Origin: Oxalobacteraceae bacterium CAVE-383
Lineage (GTDB): Bacteria > Pseudomonadota > Gammaproteobacteria > Burkholderiales > Burkholderiaceae_D
Assembly: GCA_004134995.1 (NCBI GenBank)
Contig: REGP01000002.1
Coordinates: 744,001 to 808,000 of the forward strand
Length of the DNA stretch: 64,000 nt
Reading direction: 5' to 3'
Of this stretch, positions 1-7,500 are shown in pieces (the first letter of the stretch is position 1; each line of letters begins with the position of its first letter). Position numbers and translations under genes: made by a program. Below the pieces are notes generated by a model. That model had not been told where the DNA came from. It did no database searches and saw only the letters and a program-made list of their open reading frames with translations.

Positions 1-1167
1 ATTGGGACGCCCATCGGAGAAGGGCACAAAGATCACCTTGTAACCGCTTCTCGGCTCGCGGTTCCACGACCCATGCTGGCCGACAAAGGCCCCGCCGGCA
101 TAATGCTGGCCGAGCAAATTTCCTGAGTAAAACGTCAGGCCGAGCGATGCGGTATGCGCGCCGAGGGCATAGTCGGGAACGACAGCCTTTGCAACCAGAT
201 CGGGGCGCTGCGGCTTGACTCTTTCATCGACATGCCCGCCGTAATAGCTATACGGCCATCCATAGAAAGCGCCTTCTTTAACCGAGGTCATATAGTCCGG
301 CACGAGGTCGCTGCCGATTTCGTCGCGTTCATTCACGCTGGCCCACAATGCGCCGCTTTGCGGCTGCCACGAAAGGCCATTGGCATTGCGCAGGCCCGAC
401 GCAAAAATCCGGTGGGCGCCGGAAGCGGGATCAATCTCCCATATCGCGGCGCGTCCTTCTTCCTTATCAATGCCGTTCTCGCCCGCATTGCTGTTCGAGC
501 CTACGGAAACGTAGAGGCGTGAGCCATCGCGGCTTGCGGTAATGTCCTTGGTCCAGTGATGGTTGATGGTGCCGGCGGGCAGATCCACTATTTTTACGCC
601 GGGCGCTGTAATTTGCGTATCGCCGGTGTGGTAGGGGAATTTCACTACCGCGTCAGTATTGGCGATATATAAATCGTTTCCCACCAGGACCATGCCGAAA
701 GGGGAATACAGGCCGGTTAAAAAGGTGGTGCGGGTTTGCGCGCTGCCATCGGCATTGAGGCCGCGCAGCAAGGTAATGCGGTTGGCGGAAGGCGTTTCCG
801 CGCCCGCCCGCTTCATGAAGAACTTCATGAATATTCCCCGCAATCCCTTGCTGTCGTCGGGCTTGGGCGGCGCGTTGGTTTCCGCCACCAGCACGTCGCC
901 ATTGGGCAGCACGTATAGCCAGCGCGGATGATCGAGCCCGGAAGCGAATGCGCTAACCGTCAAGCCGGCCGCCGCGGTCGGTTTTGCGCCGTCCGGCCAG
1001 CCTTGGGCCGAGGCGATGTTTACGGTGGGTATCAAGGTTGGATTAGGCGGCGGCAATGTGGGATGCGGGCCGTATCCGGCCTGCTCCGGCAGCGTGGCGA
1101 CTTCGCCGCAGGCGTTGAGGCATAGCGGAAGCAGGCAAAAGACGATAAGGGGGAGGGGGTTGCGCAT
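1..1167 (-). CDS. PQQ-dependent sugar (sorbosone-type) dehydrogenase lipoprotein, partial
   Basis: This gene reads leftwards from an ATG at 1167 and leaves the window, so the C-terminus is missing. A good ribosome site (aaaggagac) sits just upstream of the ATG. The first 20 residues form a lipoprotein signal ending in L-N-A-C, so the mature protein should be anchored in a membrane facing the periplasm. After a Pro-rich linker comes [20 protein letters not shown], typical of the glucose/sorbosone dehydrogenase beta-propeller family. Later segments ([68 protein letters not shown]) match the blades and the calcium/PQQ-site region. The family oxidises aldoses or related sugars with PQQ as cofactor. 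The real substrate is unknown. Confidence 0.85.
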   Translation of the reverse strand, partial: MRNPLPLIVFCLLPLCLNACGEVATLPEQAGYGPHPTLPPPNPTLIPTVNIASAQGWPDGAKPTAAAGLTVSAFASGLDHPRWLYVLPNGDVLVAETNAPPKPDDSKGLRGIFMKFFMKRAGAETPSANRITLLRGLNADGSAQTRTTFLTGLYSPFGMVLVGNDLYIANTDAVVKFPYHTGDTQITAPGVKIVDLPAGTINHHWTKDITASRDGSRLYVSVGSNSNAGENGIDKEEGRAAIWEIDPASGAHRIFASGLRNANGLSWQPQSGALWASVNERDEIGSDLVPDYMTSVKEGAFYGWPYSYYGGHVDERVKPQRPDLVAKAVVPDYALGAHTASLGLTFYSGNLLGQHYAGGAFVGQHGSWNREPRSGYKVIFVPFSDGRPN

Positions 1168-1244
1168 GAATGTCTCCTTTGTCATTGATAGGGACATTGG
1201 CATTTGGCGAATCGTTCATTCGGCGTTATGCGGGCCGCAGTGTA

Positions 1245-2153
1245 TTACGATATTATTTCTTGCTCAAGATTTACCAAATAATCAGCTGCCTGGGATGCCT
1301 GGTATTTTGCAACCACATCAATGTTCATTTTTTTCGCTTCATATCTCAACTCTTCTTCTACTTCTTTTGCCACGCCGTAATCCCGTTCGCTATAAATGGG
1401 GAGTCCGGGTTCGGGCAGCCAAGTAATAAGTCGTGCTGCCTCCGGGCGAAATAATGTTGCATCGCGAGCCGTGGCAATTTTCCACAGCGCGGCCTGAGCA
1501 CGGCCCAACAAATATTTTGGCGGTGTTGCGGGATTAATTGCCGTAAAACAAGCAGTAACAGCCGGAGATAAATAATCTATTCTGAACGTGGCTTGTCCCG
1601 CTCCCGATACGCTAAGTTCTTTCTCAAAAAATTGATCTAATCGAGAGTTCTTCCCCGCAACTATGGATCGCACGCCTTGGCGAAAAAGATCTTCTTCTCC
1701 GGCACTTGGTTGAGGACCATACATCAAAGGAGGAGGAGTGATCGTATTTGTATGCGCCAGCGTCGAGAAAATCAAAGATGCCTGGTTAAGCAAGTCGCTG
1801 ATATCGACCCCTTGTACTTCTCGCCATTCTGTTAAAAACATTCCAGAAAATGGAGGGACCCAATTTTTTGAAGTGCCATTTTTTTGCGCGGTAACTTTGA
1901 AATCTGCAGCGGCCAATTGACCAAAATTGAAAAGCGATGAAGTTAAATCATTGCCGACAAGGGCTCTAGCTATTCGCGGATTTACTGCAATAGAGGCGTC
2001 AAATTTATGATCACTGGTTTCGGCAACGAGCGCTACACAAAAACGTTCTCCTGACCCAGGCAAAGGTTCTAGTAACACGCCGGCAACTCTACCCAGAACC
2101 CCGGAAAGTTGAGGAAACTGAAGAGTGGATGCGAGGGAAGTAAGATAATCCAT
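1245..2153 (-). CDS. Hypothetical protein paired with a HipA-like kinase
   Basis: A 302-residue protein I do not recognise. Its ATG overlaps the TAA of the upstream kinase gene by one base (TAATG), so the two are almost certainly translated together. The N-terminal third (GVLLEPLPGSGERFCVALVAE) is beta-rich. The middle and end are mostly helical and the C-terminus is rich in Glu and Lys. There is no signal peptide or membrane segment. HipA-like kinases of this small type are often encoded beside a small partner such as a DUF3037 protein, but I cannot confirm that this protein belongs to that family. A role as partner, substrate or regulator of the kinase is inference from coupling alone. Confidence 0.7.
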   Translation of the reverse strand: MDYLTSLASTLQFPQLSGVLGRVAGVLLEPLPGSGERFCVALVAETSDHKFDASIAVNPRIARALVGNDLTSSLFNFGQLAAADFKVTAQKNGTSKNWVPPFSGMFLTEWREVQGVDISDLLNQASLIFSTLAHTNTITPPPLMYGPQPSAGEEDLFRQGVRSIVAGKNSRLDQFFEKELSVSGAGQATFRIDYLSPAVTACFTAINPATPPKYLLGRAQAALWKIATARDATLFRPEAARLITWLPEPGLPIYSERDYGVAKEVEEELRYEAKKMNIDVVAKYQASQAADYLVNLEQEIIS

Positions 2154-2929
2154 TAGTTTAATTTGAGCTCATCTAAACCTAGTTTTTTCATGCAATTTTC
2201 GATCAATTTTTCTGACCTGGAATTGAGAAAATGACGTATTCCATTGCGGAGATCGGGGTTTTTTACAAATTCGTCTAGCGGAAGCGCATTGATGCTGGCG
2301 ATAATCTGTCCACAAGCGGTATTTACTTTCCCGCGCAATTTCATTCTTACAGAAATTTTCTCGGCAGCAATAATATCTAAAAACATATTAGAAAATAGTG
2401 GCGAGGTATGCGTCAGTAAAGATTTTGGCTCGCGATAAGCATTGGCAAAGCTTCGTCCGTGATCGATGAGCCAGAATCCTTTGCCATTAGTTAATATATT
2501 GCCAACTTGGCGATCATCATTAGCTAAAGCCTCGTCGAATACGCCGCTACTATGACATGAGTCCCAGCGTAACAACTTTTGCGCTATTTCTGCGGAAGGT
2601 TCTTGTTTTAACGTTCTCGCATTGATAACGGTTCTGGTGCCAAAGCATAGCATCGAATCTAGCTCCCCATATGGCCAGCTGCTTCGTCGGGGCAAAACTG
2701 CTTTGTTGACTTTAATCCAGAATGCTTGTGGGGAAGGAATGTTTGAATCTTGAAGAATCCAGGCGCATACGCTTTCCACAAAGAAGCCTGACTCATCAAG
2801 TAATTTGACATGCGAATGTACAAATCCTTCCTCGGCAGTTGAAATCAGCCCCGCGTAAACCGGATTGGCGGTTCCTGTAATTTGAGTGCTTCCTCGAGTA
2901 AGCGTGCCGAGTACAAATGGTAATGACAT
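2153..2929 (-). CDS. HipA-like Ser/Thr kinase fold protein
   Basis: A 258-residue protein with the layout of a small HipA-type kinase. It has an ATP-lysine candidate in HVKLL (K42), a helix-borne acidic residue in VESVCAWIL (E53), a catalytic-loop-like NDDRQVGNIL (about 137-146, pattern D-x4-N), and a metal-binding WLIDHGRS (about 153-160) in place of DFG. HipA-family kinases phosphorylate proteins, in the founding case glutamyl-tRNA synthetase; the target here is unknown. It is upstream of and translationally coupled to the 302-residue gene. It lies in a block of conflict-type genes, so a toxin-like or defence role is plausible but unproven. No HipB-like HTH antitoxin is adjacent. Confidence 0.65.
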   Translation of the reverse strand: MSLPFVLGTLTRGSTQITGTANPVYAGLISTAEEGFVHSHVKLLDESGFFVESVCAWILQDSNIPSPQAFWIKVNKAVLPRRSSWPYGELDSMLCFGTRTVINARTLKQEPSAEIAQKLLRWDSCHSSGVFDEALANDDRQVGNILTNGKGFWLIDHGRSFANAYREPKSLLTHTSPLFSNMFLDIIAAEKISVRMKLRGKVNTACGQIIASINALPLDEFVKNPDLRNGIRHFLNSRSEKLIENCMKKLGLDELKLN

Positions 2930-3315
2930 AAGACATTCCTTTTTATTTTTTTGCCACTCTCACTTATCCTGGTGCCGGGCTCAAAGTTCAGTTGCCAATG
3001 TAACTGCATACCTGGTGTAAATAAATCTCCTTGAATCTTAAAACGACAGAACATGCACATAATGATGGAATGGATTTTGATCTGAAGGCAGCATATTTAC
3101 CGGCATTGGTGCATTTCCTGCTTACCCCCAAATGCCTGGCAATAACCCGGAACCAATAAATAATATTGCCGTGCTGTAACCAAAGCCCTGTCTCCTGCGA
3201 ACTACCCTCGATACCTGCCGCAATGCGCTCATGCGTTTTTGCTATCTCAACAGGTCAGGTAGGGCATAGAATCTTTGGATGTCTTCGTTGCAACGCATGG
3301 GGAAGGGAAATATCG
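2930..3315. other. Divergent intergenic region
   Basis: About 385 bases separate the leftward kinase operon from the rightward methyltransferase gene, so promoters for both should lie here. I see no convincing paired -35/-10 element, RNA gene or repeat. Short open frames exist but have no recognisable features. Confidence 0.4.
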
Positions 3316-4239
3316 ATGTTGACCGAGCAAGACGAACAAAAACAATACCTGGGCCAATTCATCCCTATTCAGTATCACCACATGATGTTGATGGATACGA
3401 ACCGCATGAAGAATTTCAAGGCGGCGATCGATTACGTGGTGAAGCCGGGCGCGAAGGTGCTGGAATTGGGCGGCGGCACGGGGGTATTGTCGTGCTTCGC
3501 GGCGGCCAAGGCGGATAAGGTATGGTGCGTGGAATTCAATGAGGAACTGGTGACGGAATCGCGCCGGTTTCTCGAACTGAACCCGGATGGCGATAAAGTG
3601 GAAGTGATCCATGCCGATGCATTCCACTATCTGCCGCCGGAACCGGTCGATGTGATGATCTGCGAAATGATTCACGTTGCCATGCTGCGGGAAAAGCAGG
3701 TGGAAATGGTGGAGTCGTTCAAGCAACGCTACCAAAAGCGTTTTGGCGCCCAGTTACCGATTCTGGTGCCGACAGCCGTGGTGATGGCCGTGCAGCCTTT
3801 GCAGAAGGCATACGATTTCGAAGGTTTTCATGCGCCCATCATCCAGGTGGAAGACCTGTCCCCGAATATGCATGGCACTTTCGAGCTGGCGCCGCCGGCG
3901 ATCTACAGCGTGCTGGATTTCACGAAAACCAACTCGCTGGATATTGTTTGGGACGATACGGTGGTGATTGAAGAAAGCGGTGTCGTGAATGCGCTTCGCT
4001 TCATTACAAAAAATATTCTTGCGATGGTGATGGATAGCTCTTCGACCATCGATTGGCTGAATCGCTATATGGTTTTCCCGCTCAGGACGCCGGTGAAGGT
4101 GCAGGCAGGGGAGCTGCTACGGATTCGGTTTCAGTATCGGGCGGGGGATTTTATTTCGGTGTTGAAGGATGGGTTGCAGGTTGAGGTGGTGGGAGCTTCG
4201 GCGGATTGTGTTGCGGTTGCGATTCCGCCCATAAATTAA
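3316..4239 (+). CDS. SAM-dependent methyltransferase, PRMT-like
   Basis: The start at 3316 (MLTEQDEQKQYL) is chosen because ggaaggg lies about 9 bases upstream and the frame further upstream has no family features; this gives 307 residues. SAM motif I is VLELGGGTGVLSC (about 48-60), followed by the acidic ribose-binding residue in VWCVEFNEEL (E73). The later VDVMICEMIHVAML and LPILVPTAVVMAVQPL resemble the double-E loop and the post-loop strand of protein-arginine methyltransferases, and the C-terminal third looks beta-rich as in that family. The substrate is unknown. It stands alone on the + strand between leftward accessory genes. Confidence 0.75.
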   Translation: MLTEQDEQKQYLGQFIPIQYHHMMLMDTNRMKNFKAAIDYVVKPGAKVLELGGGTGVLSCFAAAKADKVWCVEFNEELVTESRRFLELNPDGDKVEVIHADAFHYLPPEPVDVMICEMIHVAMLREKQVEMVESFKQRYQKRFGAQLPILVPTAVVMAVQPLQKAYDFEGFHAPIIQVEDLSPNMHGTFELAPPAIYSVLDFTKTNSLDIVWDDTVVIEESGVVNALRFITKNILAMVMDSSSTIDWLNRYMVFPLRTPVKVQAGELLRIRFQYRAGDFISVLKDGLQVEVVGASADCVAVAIPPIN

Positions 4240-4301
4240 GCCCCTCACTTCCACGACATTTTGGCTCCAATTGCCTGGTGTGGTTCGAAAGTGAAGGGGC
4301 T
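4239..4301. repeat. Imperfect inverted repeat, possible terminator
   Basis: The arm agcccctcactt at 4239-4250 pairs with aagtgaaggggct at 4289-4301, with one bulged base and a loop of about 38 bases. It follows the methyltransferase stop directly and faces the end of the leftward higA-like gene, so it may end transcription from both sides. There is no strong T-run, so this is tentative. Confidence 0.35.
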
Positions 4302-4368
4302 ATTCGGACAAACATGGAGGAACATTCCATGTTAAACATAACTTGATCTGTGTCTAAAGAAGCGTGGT

Positions 4369-4692
4369 TTAGATGGATTTTACAGGGCCAGGTTTGACAC
4401 CAACGGCCCGGCGAACCTTCGGCGCACCTGCTTTACGAGCTTTCCACAAATCATAGGCAGCCTGCTCTGCAACCCATACATCTGCTCGGCCTCCGTTTTC
4501 CACTCCCAACCAACCCTCGATGCGCAAAGCCATTTTCGGCGAGATGGCGGCACGGCCATTCAACACCCTGGAGAGAGCCGCCCGCGTCACGCCTAGTTGT
4601 TCGGCAGCCTGTGTCACAGTCAGATTGAGGGCGGGCAATACATCTTCCCGTAGTGTTTCGCCGGGGTGCGACGGATTATGTATTCTGGCCAA
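4369..4692 (-). CDS. higA: HigA-family antitoxin, orphan
   Basis: A 107-residue protein beginning MARIHNPSHPGETLREDVLP, the characteristic start of HigA antitoxins. An XRE-type helix-turn-helix follows (TVTQAAEQLGVTRAALSRVL, about 25-44), then the family segment ISPKMALRIEGWLG. HigA normally binds its own promoter and neutralises the ribosome-dependent mRNase HigB, which is usually encoded just upstream. Here the upstream small gene (4721-5011) has no HigB features and I find no HigB remnant, so this looks like an orphan antitoxin or one with an unrelated partner. The extended C-terminus (WKARKAGAPKVRRAVG) is basic. Confidence 0.85.
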   Translation of the reverse strand: MARIHNPSHPGETLREDVLPALNLTVTQAAEQLGVTRAALSRVLNGRAAISPKMALRIEGWLGVENGGRADVWVAEQAAYDLWKARKAGAPKVRRAVGVKPGPVKSI

Positions 4693-4720
4693 AATCGATA
4701 CTCACTAGTGATTGCTGTAT

Positions 4721-5011
4721 TTATTTAGCCAACAGACAAGCACCAAATACCCGGCTGGCAATGAGGAACAAGGTGTCCTCGTCGTGCACCAATTGTCCTG
4801 CAAGATCGACGCTCCAATCACCTTGAGAATTGAGCTCGATGATCACAGCGCCGGTGGTTACTCCTGTTTTTGCAGTCTGGAGCGCCCGTTTCAACTTGAC
4901 GGCGACGTCCATGCAATTGGTGGCGAGCGGCTTGTCGATTGTGGGGATAAGTCGTAGAACTTTGGCTTTGTGTGGCAGAGGGAGAGGTGGTGGAGGCACC
5001 TTGGCAGTCAT
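4721..5011 (-). CDS. Small hypothetical protein upstream of higA
   Basis: A 96-residue protein I do not recognise. A credible ribosome site (ccggag, about 6 bases before the ATG) supports the start at 5011. The N-terminus is Pro-rich (AKVPPPPLPLPHKAK), followed by a predicted alpha/beta segment (ATNCMDVAVKLKRALQTAKTG, then GAVIIELNSQGDWSVDLAG). It has no signal peptide or catalytic motif. It sits 28 bases upstream of the HigA-like gene in the same direction, where a HigB toxin would be expected, and its length is similar to HigB's, but its sequence is not HigB-like. It may be a non-homologous partner or an unrelated gene. Confidence 0.55.
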   Translation of the reverse strand: MTAKVPPPPLPLPHKAKVLRLIPTIDKPLATNCMDVAVKLKRALQTAKTGVTTGAVIIELNSQGDWSVDLAGQLVHDEDTLFLIASRVFGACLLAK

Positions 5012-5405
5012 GAAAAACTCCGGTTGGATTTTCTTAAATCCACCTTCCTTGTGAGAGGGCGGCCGGGCAGTTGATCGCCGCCAATGAACGGTCTGCAGCT
5101 TTCCCCGAAGGTCTTGTATAACTGCACGCTACCCGGCCATAGAACTTATGGACGTAAAAAATCCACGGCTGTCGGGCGGAGCTCCGTCATTGGAGGTGCG
5201 ATCAAACACCGGCGAAAACTTTAACGTGGATCGTTTATGGGGTCAACGCAATACCGGACAAATTGGCATGTTGAGATAGAATTTAGGAAAAGGCCTATGT
5301 GTTGATAGTTTTTTCAAGCGGTACGCATACCTTGGAATTGAGCAACTCTACGGGAAAATATCCTCAGCGTGTTTCAAAGTTGGTTAATTCCTTCTGTTTT
5401 TTGGT
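5012..5405. other. Non-coding stretch
   Basis: Nearly 400 bases without a supported gene, between the small hypothetical gene and the end of the CoiA-like gene. I see no tRNA, clear terminator or insertion-sequence end. Confidence 0.4.
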
Positions 5406-6134
5406 TCATACCACTTTCCAGCGCCATTCTTTTGCACTGAAAGATAGTCGGCCTTCAGCAACGCCTATGGCGAACTCTGCTAGGCTAATACGCTGTGCAG
5501 AGGCCGCGTCTGTATTTAGAAAGACGACAACTCGTAGATCCTCGACAGCAGACTCTTTCAGCTCTCCTATTTCGAAGGGGAGCGCAGCAATATGTGGCAC
5601 AGCTGGCCGCAAGGAAAATCCGTCAGACCCTCCATATCGATATAGTAGTGCGTTGGTTAGTGTTCGATAGTTCTTAGCTCTAACAAGCCAGATAGTTTTC
5701 ACACCGGACCGCAGATAGCGATCGCTTCTGGATTGGTATTCATCTAGCGTTTGTTGGGAGAGTTGTACTTCAAAAGCAATAGTTCTACCGTTTGCTTCAC
5801 TTAGTACGTCAGCTTGCCATTCCTCACCCTCGGGCGTACTCCCTTGCTGCTCGACCTTCGCGGAATATCCAGCTGCACGTAAAGTGCTCGCTATAATTAC
5901 TTTGGAAAGTTGATGATGCAGGGATTCTGGCTCAGGCTTGATACCTGTATATCCTGCCGCGTACGCAAAGAACTGCAGCCCTCGGATACTACGTTTCAGT
6001 ACGGCCGGCCAGTGCGTCCGATTCATAACGTATGTGCCGAGAGGCTGCTTCTGCATTACCTTCCAGATATCTCTATCGATGGAAAAGCTTTCAATCTCAG
6101 TTCCATCACTGGCACGTATTGCTATTAATGACAT
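5406..6134 (-). CDS. CoiA-like nuclease-domain protein
   Basis: A 242-residue protein with the organisation of the competence protein CoiA family. SLHHQLSKVIIASTLRAAGY (about 71-90) precedes a PD-(D/E)XK-like core: WQADVLSE (D109), then IAFEVQLSQQTLDEYQSRSDRY (E122 and Q124, about 119-140) and TIWLVR. This D...ExQ arrangement followed by an R-x2-Y helix is how CoiA nucleases are recognised. The C-terminal 90 residues are not recognised. CoiA is known from Gram-positive competence, while proteobacterial homologues are scattered accessory genes. Its position among conflict genes suggests a DNA-processing or defence role, which is inference. Confidence 0.7.
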   Translation of the reverse strand: MSLIAIRASDGTEIESFSIDRDIWKVMQKQPLGTYVMNRTHWPAVLKRSIRGLQFFAYAAGYTGIKPEPESLHHQLSKVIIASTLRAAGYSAKVEQQGSTPEGEEWQADVLSEANGRTIAFEVQLSQQTLDEYQSRSDRYLRSGVKTIWLVRAKNYRTLTNALLYRYGGSDGFSLRPAVPHIAALPFEIGELKESAVEDLRVVVFLNTDAASAQRISLAEFAIGVAEGRLSFSAKEWRWKVV

Positions 6135-6452
6135 TGGCTAACTTTCGCATGCGGATTAGATAGGTCAAGGAATTTTGTATCTGCATAGGCCAGGGCTTTG
6201 ACGGAGTAATTTTTATTAGTTGAGTCGCACAGGCAGCACCTGAATTTAGTTACACTAGCTCAGACTTAACCTGACACACGACGTTCGGCGACCGGCTTTG
6301 TTAAAGCGCCAGACCGCTTTCTTACTGACCATACTTGCTGCCAGCATTGATGTTCCAGAATCGCAGCGCACGCACGGTTGCTAAGTAATCCACAAACGTC
6401 AGGGGTGCCGAAGCAGCCCGTCTGAACGGCGAAACCTGTATGGACAATAAAG
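6135..6452. other. Non-coding stretch
   Basis: About 320 bases between the TIR gene end and the CoiA-like start. A 65-codon frame is present but has no ribosome site or features, so I do not call it. No RNA gene or repeat is seen. Confidence 0.4.
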
Positions 6453-7157
6453 CTAGAGGGCAACTAGCTCGGCGAGCTTGGCCGCGATTTTTGCCATCGT
6501 ATCTTCTGCAGTGCTCAGGCCGCTTCTTGAACCGAGCAGGGGGCTGACTTCGCGGAGAGCTTCATACGTCGTGTCATGCACGATGGGAACTAGCTGGTCA
6601 CGTGCTAGGAGTGCCGAAAGCTCTTTGTCGGCGATCCCCTCTCCTGCGAGTCGGCTTAGTAGCGCAGGGGTTACCAGCACGATCCCTACTCGCGACTTCG
6701 CCAATCCCTTATCGATTTCGCGGAGCAACGACGTGCCTAGGAGAACATCCTTCTCGCTGAACCAAACCGAGACACCAGATGACTCGAGCAGGTCGTGGAG
6801 CTCCTTGGCGGGTCCTTTCCTGTCGTCCCACGCGTGGCAAAGAAAAACGTCCCGAAGTTCGGGAACGGATGCTCGCTTCTCGACGTTTTCCCGGACGGGC
6901 GTGAGCGTCCGCACCTCAGCAGTCGTGTACACCACGGACGAACCTGCTCGCGACCAGCGCGGCCTTACACTGCTGCCGGACCCTCCGCCGCTACTCCGGC
7001 CACCCCCGCTGCTTTCCGCCGAGGAGTAGGGAGAAGAGTAGGATGAGGTCGAATTTGAGTATGAGCGGTAACTACTATAGCGGCTGCTACACGCAGGGCA
7101 GGCCGCTGCTGCGCTCGCTGAGCGATGTCCTTGTACCGGTGCTGTGCATCTAGACAT
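6453..7157 (-). CDS. TIR-domain protein with Cys/His N-terminus and Ser-rich linker
   Basis: A 234-residue protein with a strong ribosome site (aggaggatt) before the ATG. Residues 1-23 carry C4, H11, C20 and C23 in a C-x6-H-x8-C-x2-C pattern, probably a small zinc ribbon. Residues about 24-65 are Ser/Tyr/Gly-rich low complexity. A bacterial TIR domain follows: DVFLCHAWDD (103-112), VSVWFSEKDV, VGIVLVTPALL, then ADKELSALLARDQLVPIVHD, where E179 is in the place of the catalytic glutamate of NAD-cleaving TIR domains, and finally SPLLGSRSGL. Such TIR domains act as NADase effectors or signal producers in antiphage defence. The trigger and partner here are unknown, and it stands alone as a transcription unit. 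Confidence 0.85.
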   Translation of the reverse strand: MSRCTAPVQGHRSASAAAACPACSSRYSSYRSYSNSTSSYSSPYSSAESSGGGRSSGGGSGSSVRPRWSRAGSSVVYTTAEVRTLTPVRENVEKRASVPELRDVFLCHAWDDRKGPAKELHDLLESSGVSVWFSEKDVLLGTSLLREIDKGLAKSRVGIVLVTPALLSRLAGEGIADKELSALLARDQLVPIVHDTTYEALREVSPLLGSRSGLSTAEDTMAKIAAKLAELVAL

Positions 7158-7273
7158 TTTGTAATCCTCCTATTTGTAATTGTTCTTTCAGGTCAGAAAT
7201 GGCCAATAGCCAGCGAACGAAAACGCTAATTCATATGACAGCTTGGGTCAGGTCAATAAAACTAATGGTTGTA

Positions 7274-7486
7274 TTAAATTTTGGAAAAGCTAAATACCCT
7301 TTTAATATTTTCATTGAAATAGGAACCGGGAGAATTCGCATGTAGCAGTTCTTTAAATACGGTTTCAGAGACGTCAAAAAATTGGTATGTGCCGCTTTTC
7401 TTAAATTCGACTACCAATGTCCTTGTACTTTCTTCGTATCCAACGCATTCCAAATTACTCGAATCGACATAGTGCATTTCCATCAT
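7274..7486 (-). CDS. KTSC-domain small protein
   Basis: A 70-residue protein covering a full KTSC domain: YVDSSNLECVGYEESTRTLV, then VEFKKSGTYQFFDV, ANSPGSYFNENIKRVFSF. KTSC domains are short beta-rich modules found alone or fused to lysyl-tRNA synthetase-like and nuclease proteins, with no settled biochemical function. The start has a GGGGGAG ribosome site; ATGs at 7486 and 7483 are both possible. It begins 14 bases after the herA stop, on the same strand, so it is most simply the third gene of the SIR2-HerA operon. Whether it contributes to defence is unknown. Confidence 0.8.
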   Translation of the reverse strand: MMEMHYVDSSNLECVGYEESTRTLVVEFKKSGTYQFFDVSETVFKELLHANSPGSYFNENIKRVFSFSKI

Positions 7487-7500
7487 GTCTCCCCCATAAT

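Noticed and set aside
2845..3060. A 71-codon frame upstream of the HipA-like kinase
   Set aside because: It overlaps the kinase start out of frame and has no recognisable feature.
5215..5290. Possible insertion-sequence end (ggggtcaacgcaataccgga region)
   Set aside because: It has the feel of a transposon terminus, but I find no inverted partner, target duplication or transposase nearby.
6266..6463. A 65-codon frame downstream of the TIR gene
   Set aside because: No ribosome site, no similarity and overlap with the TIR gene end.
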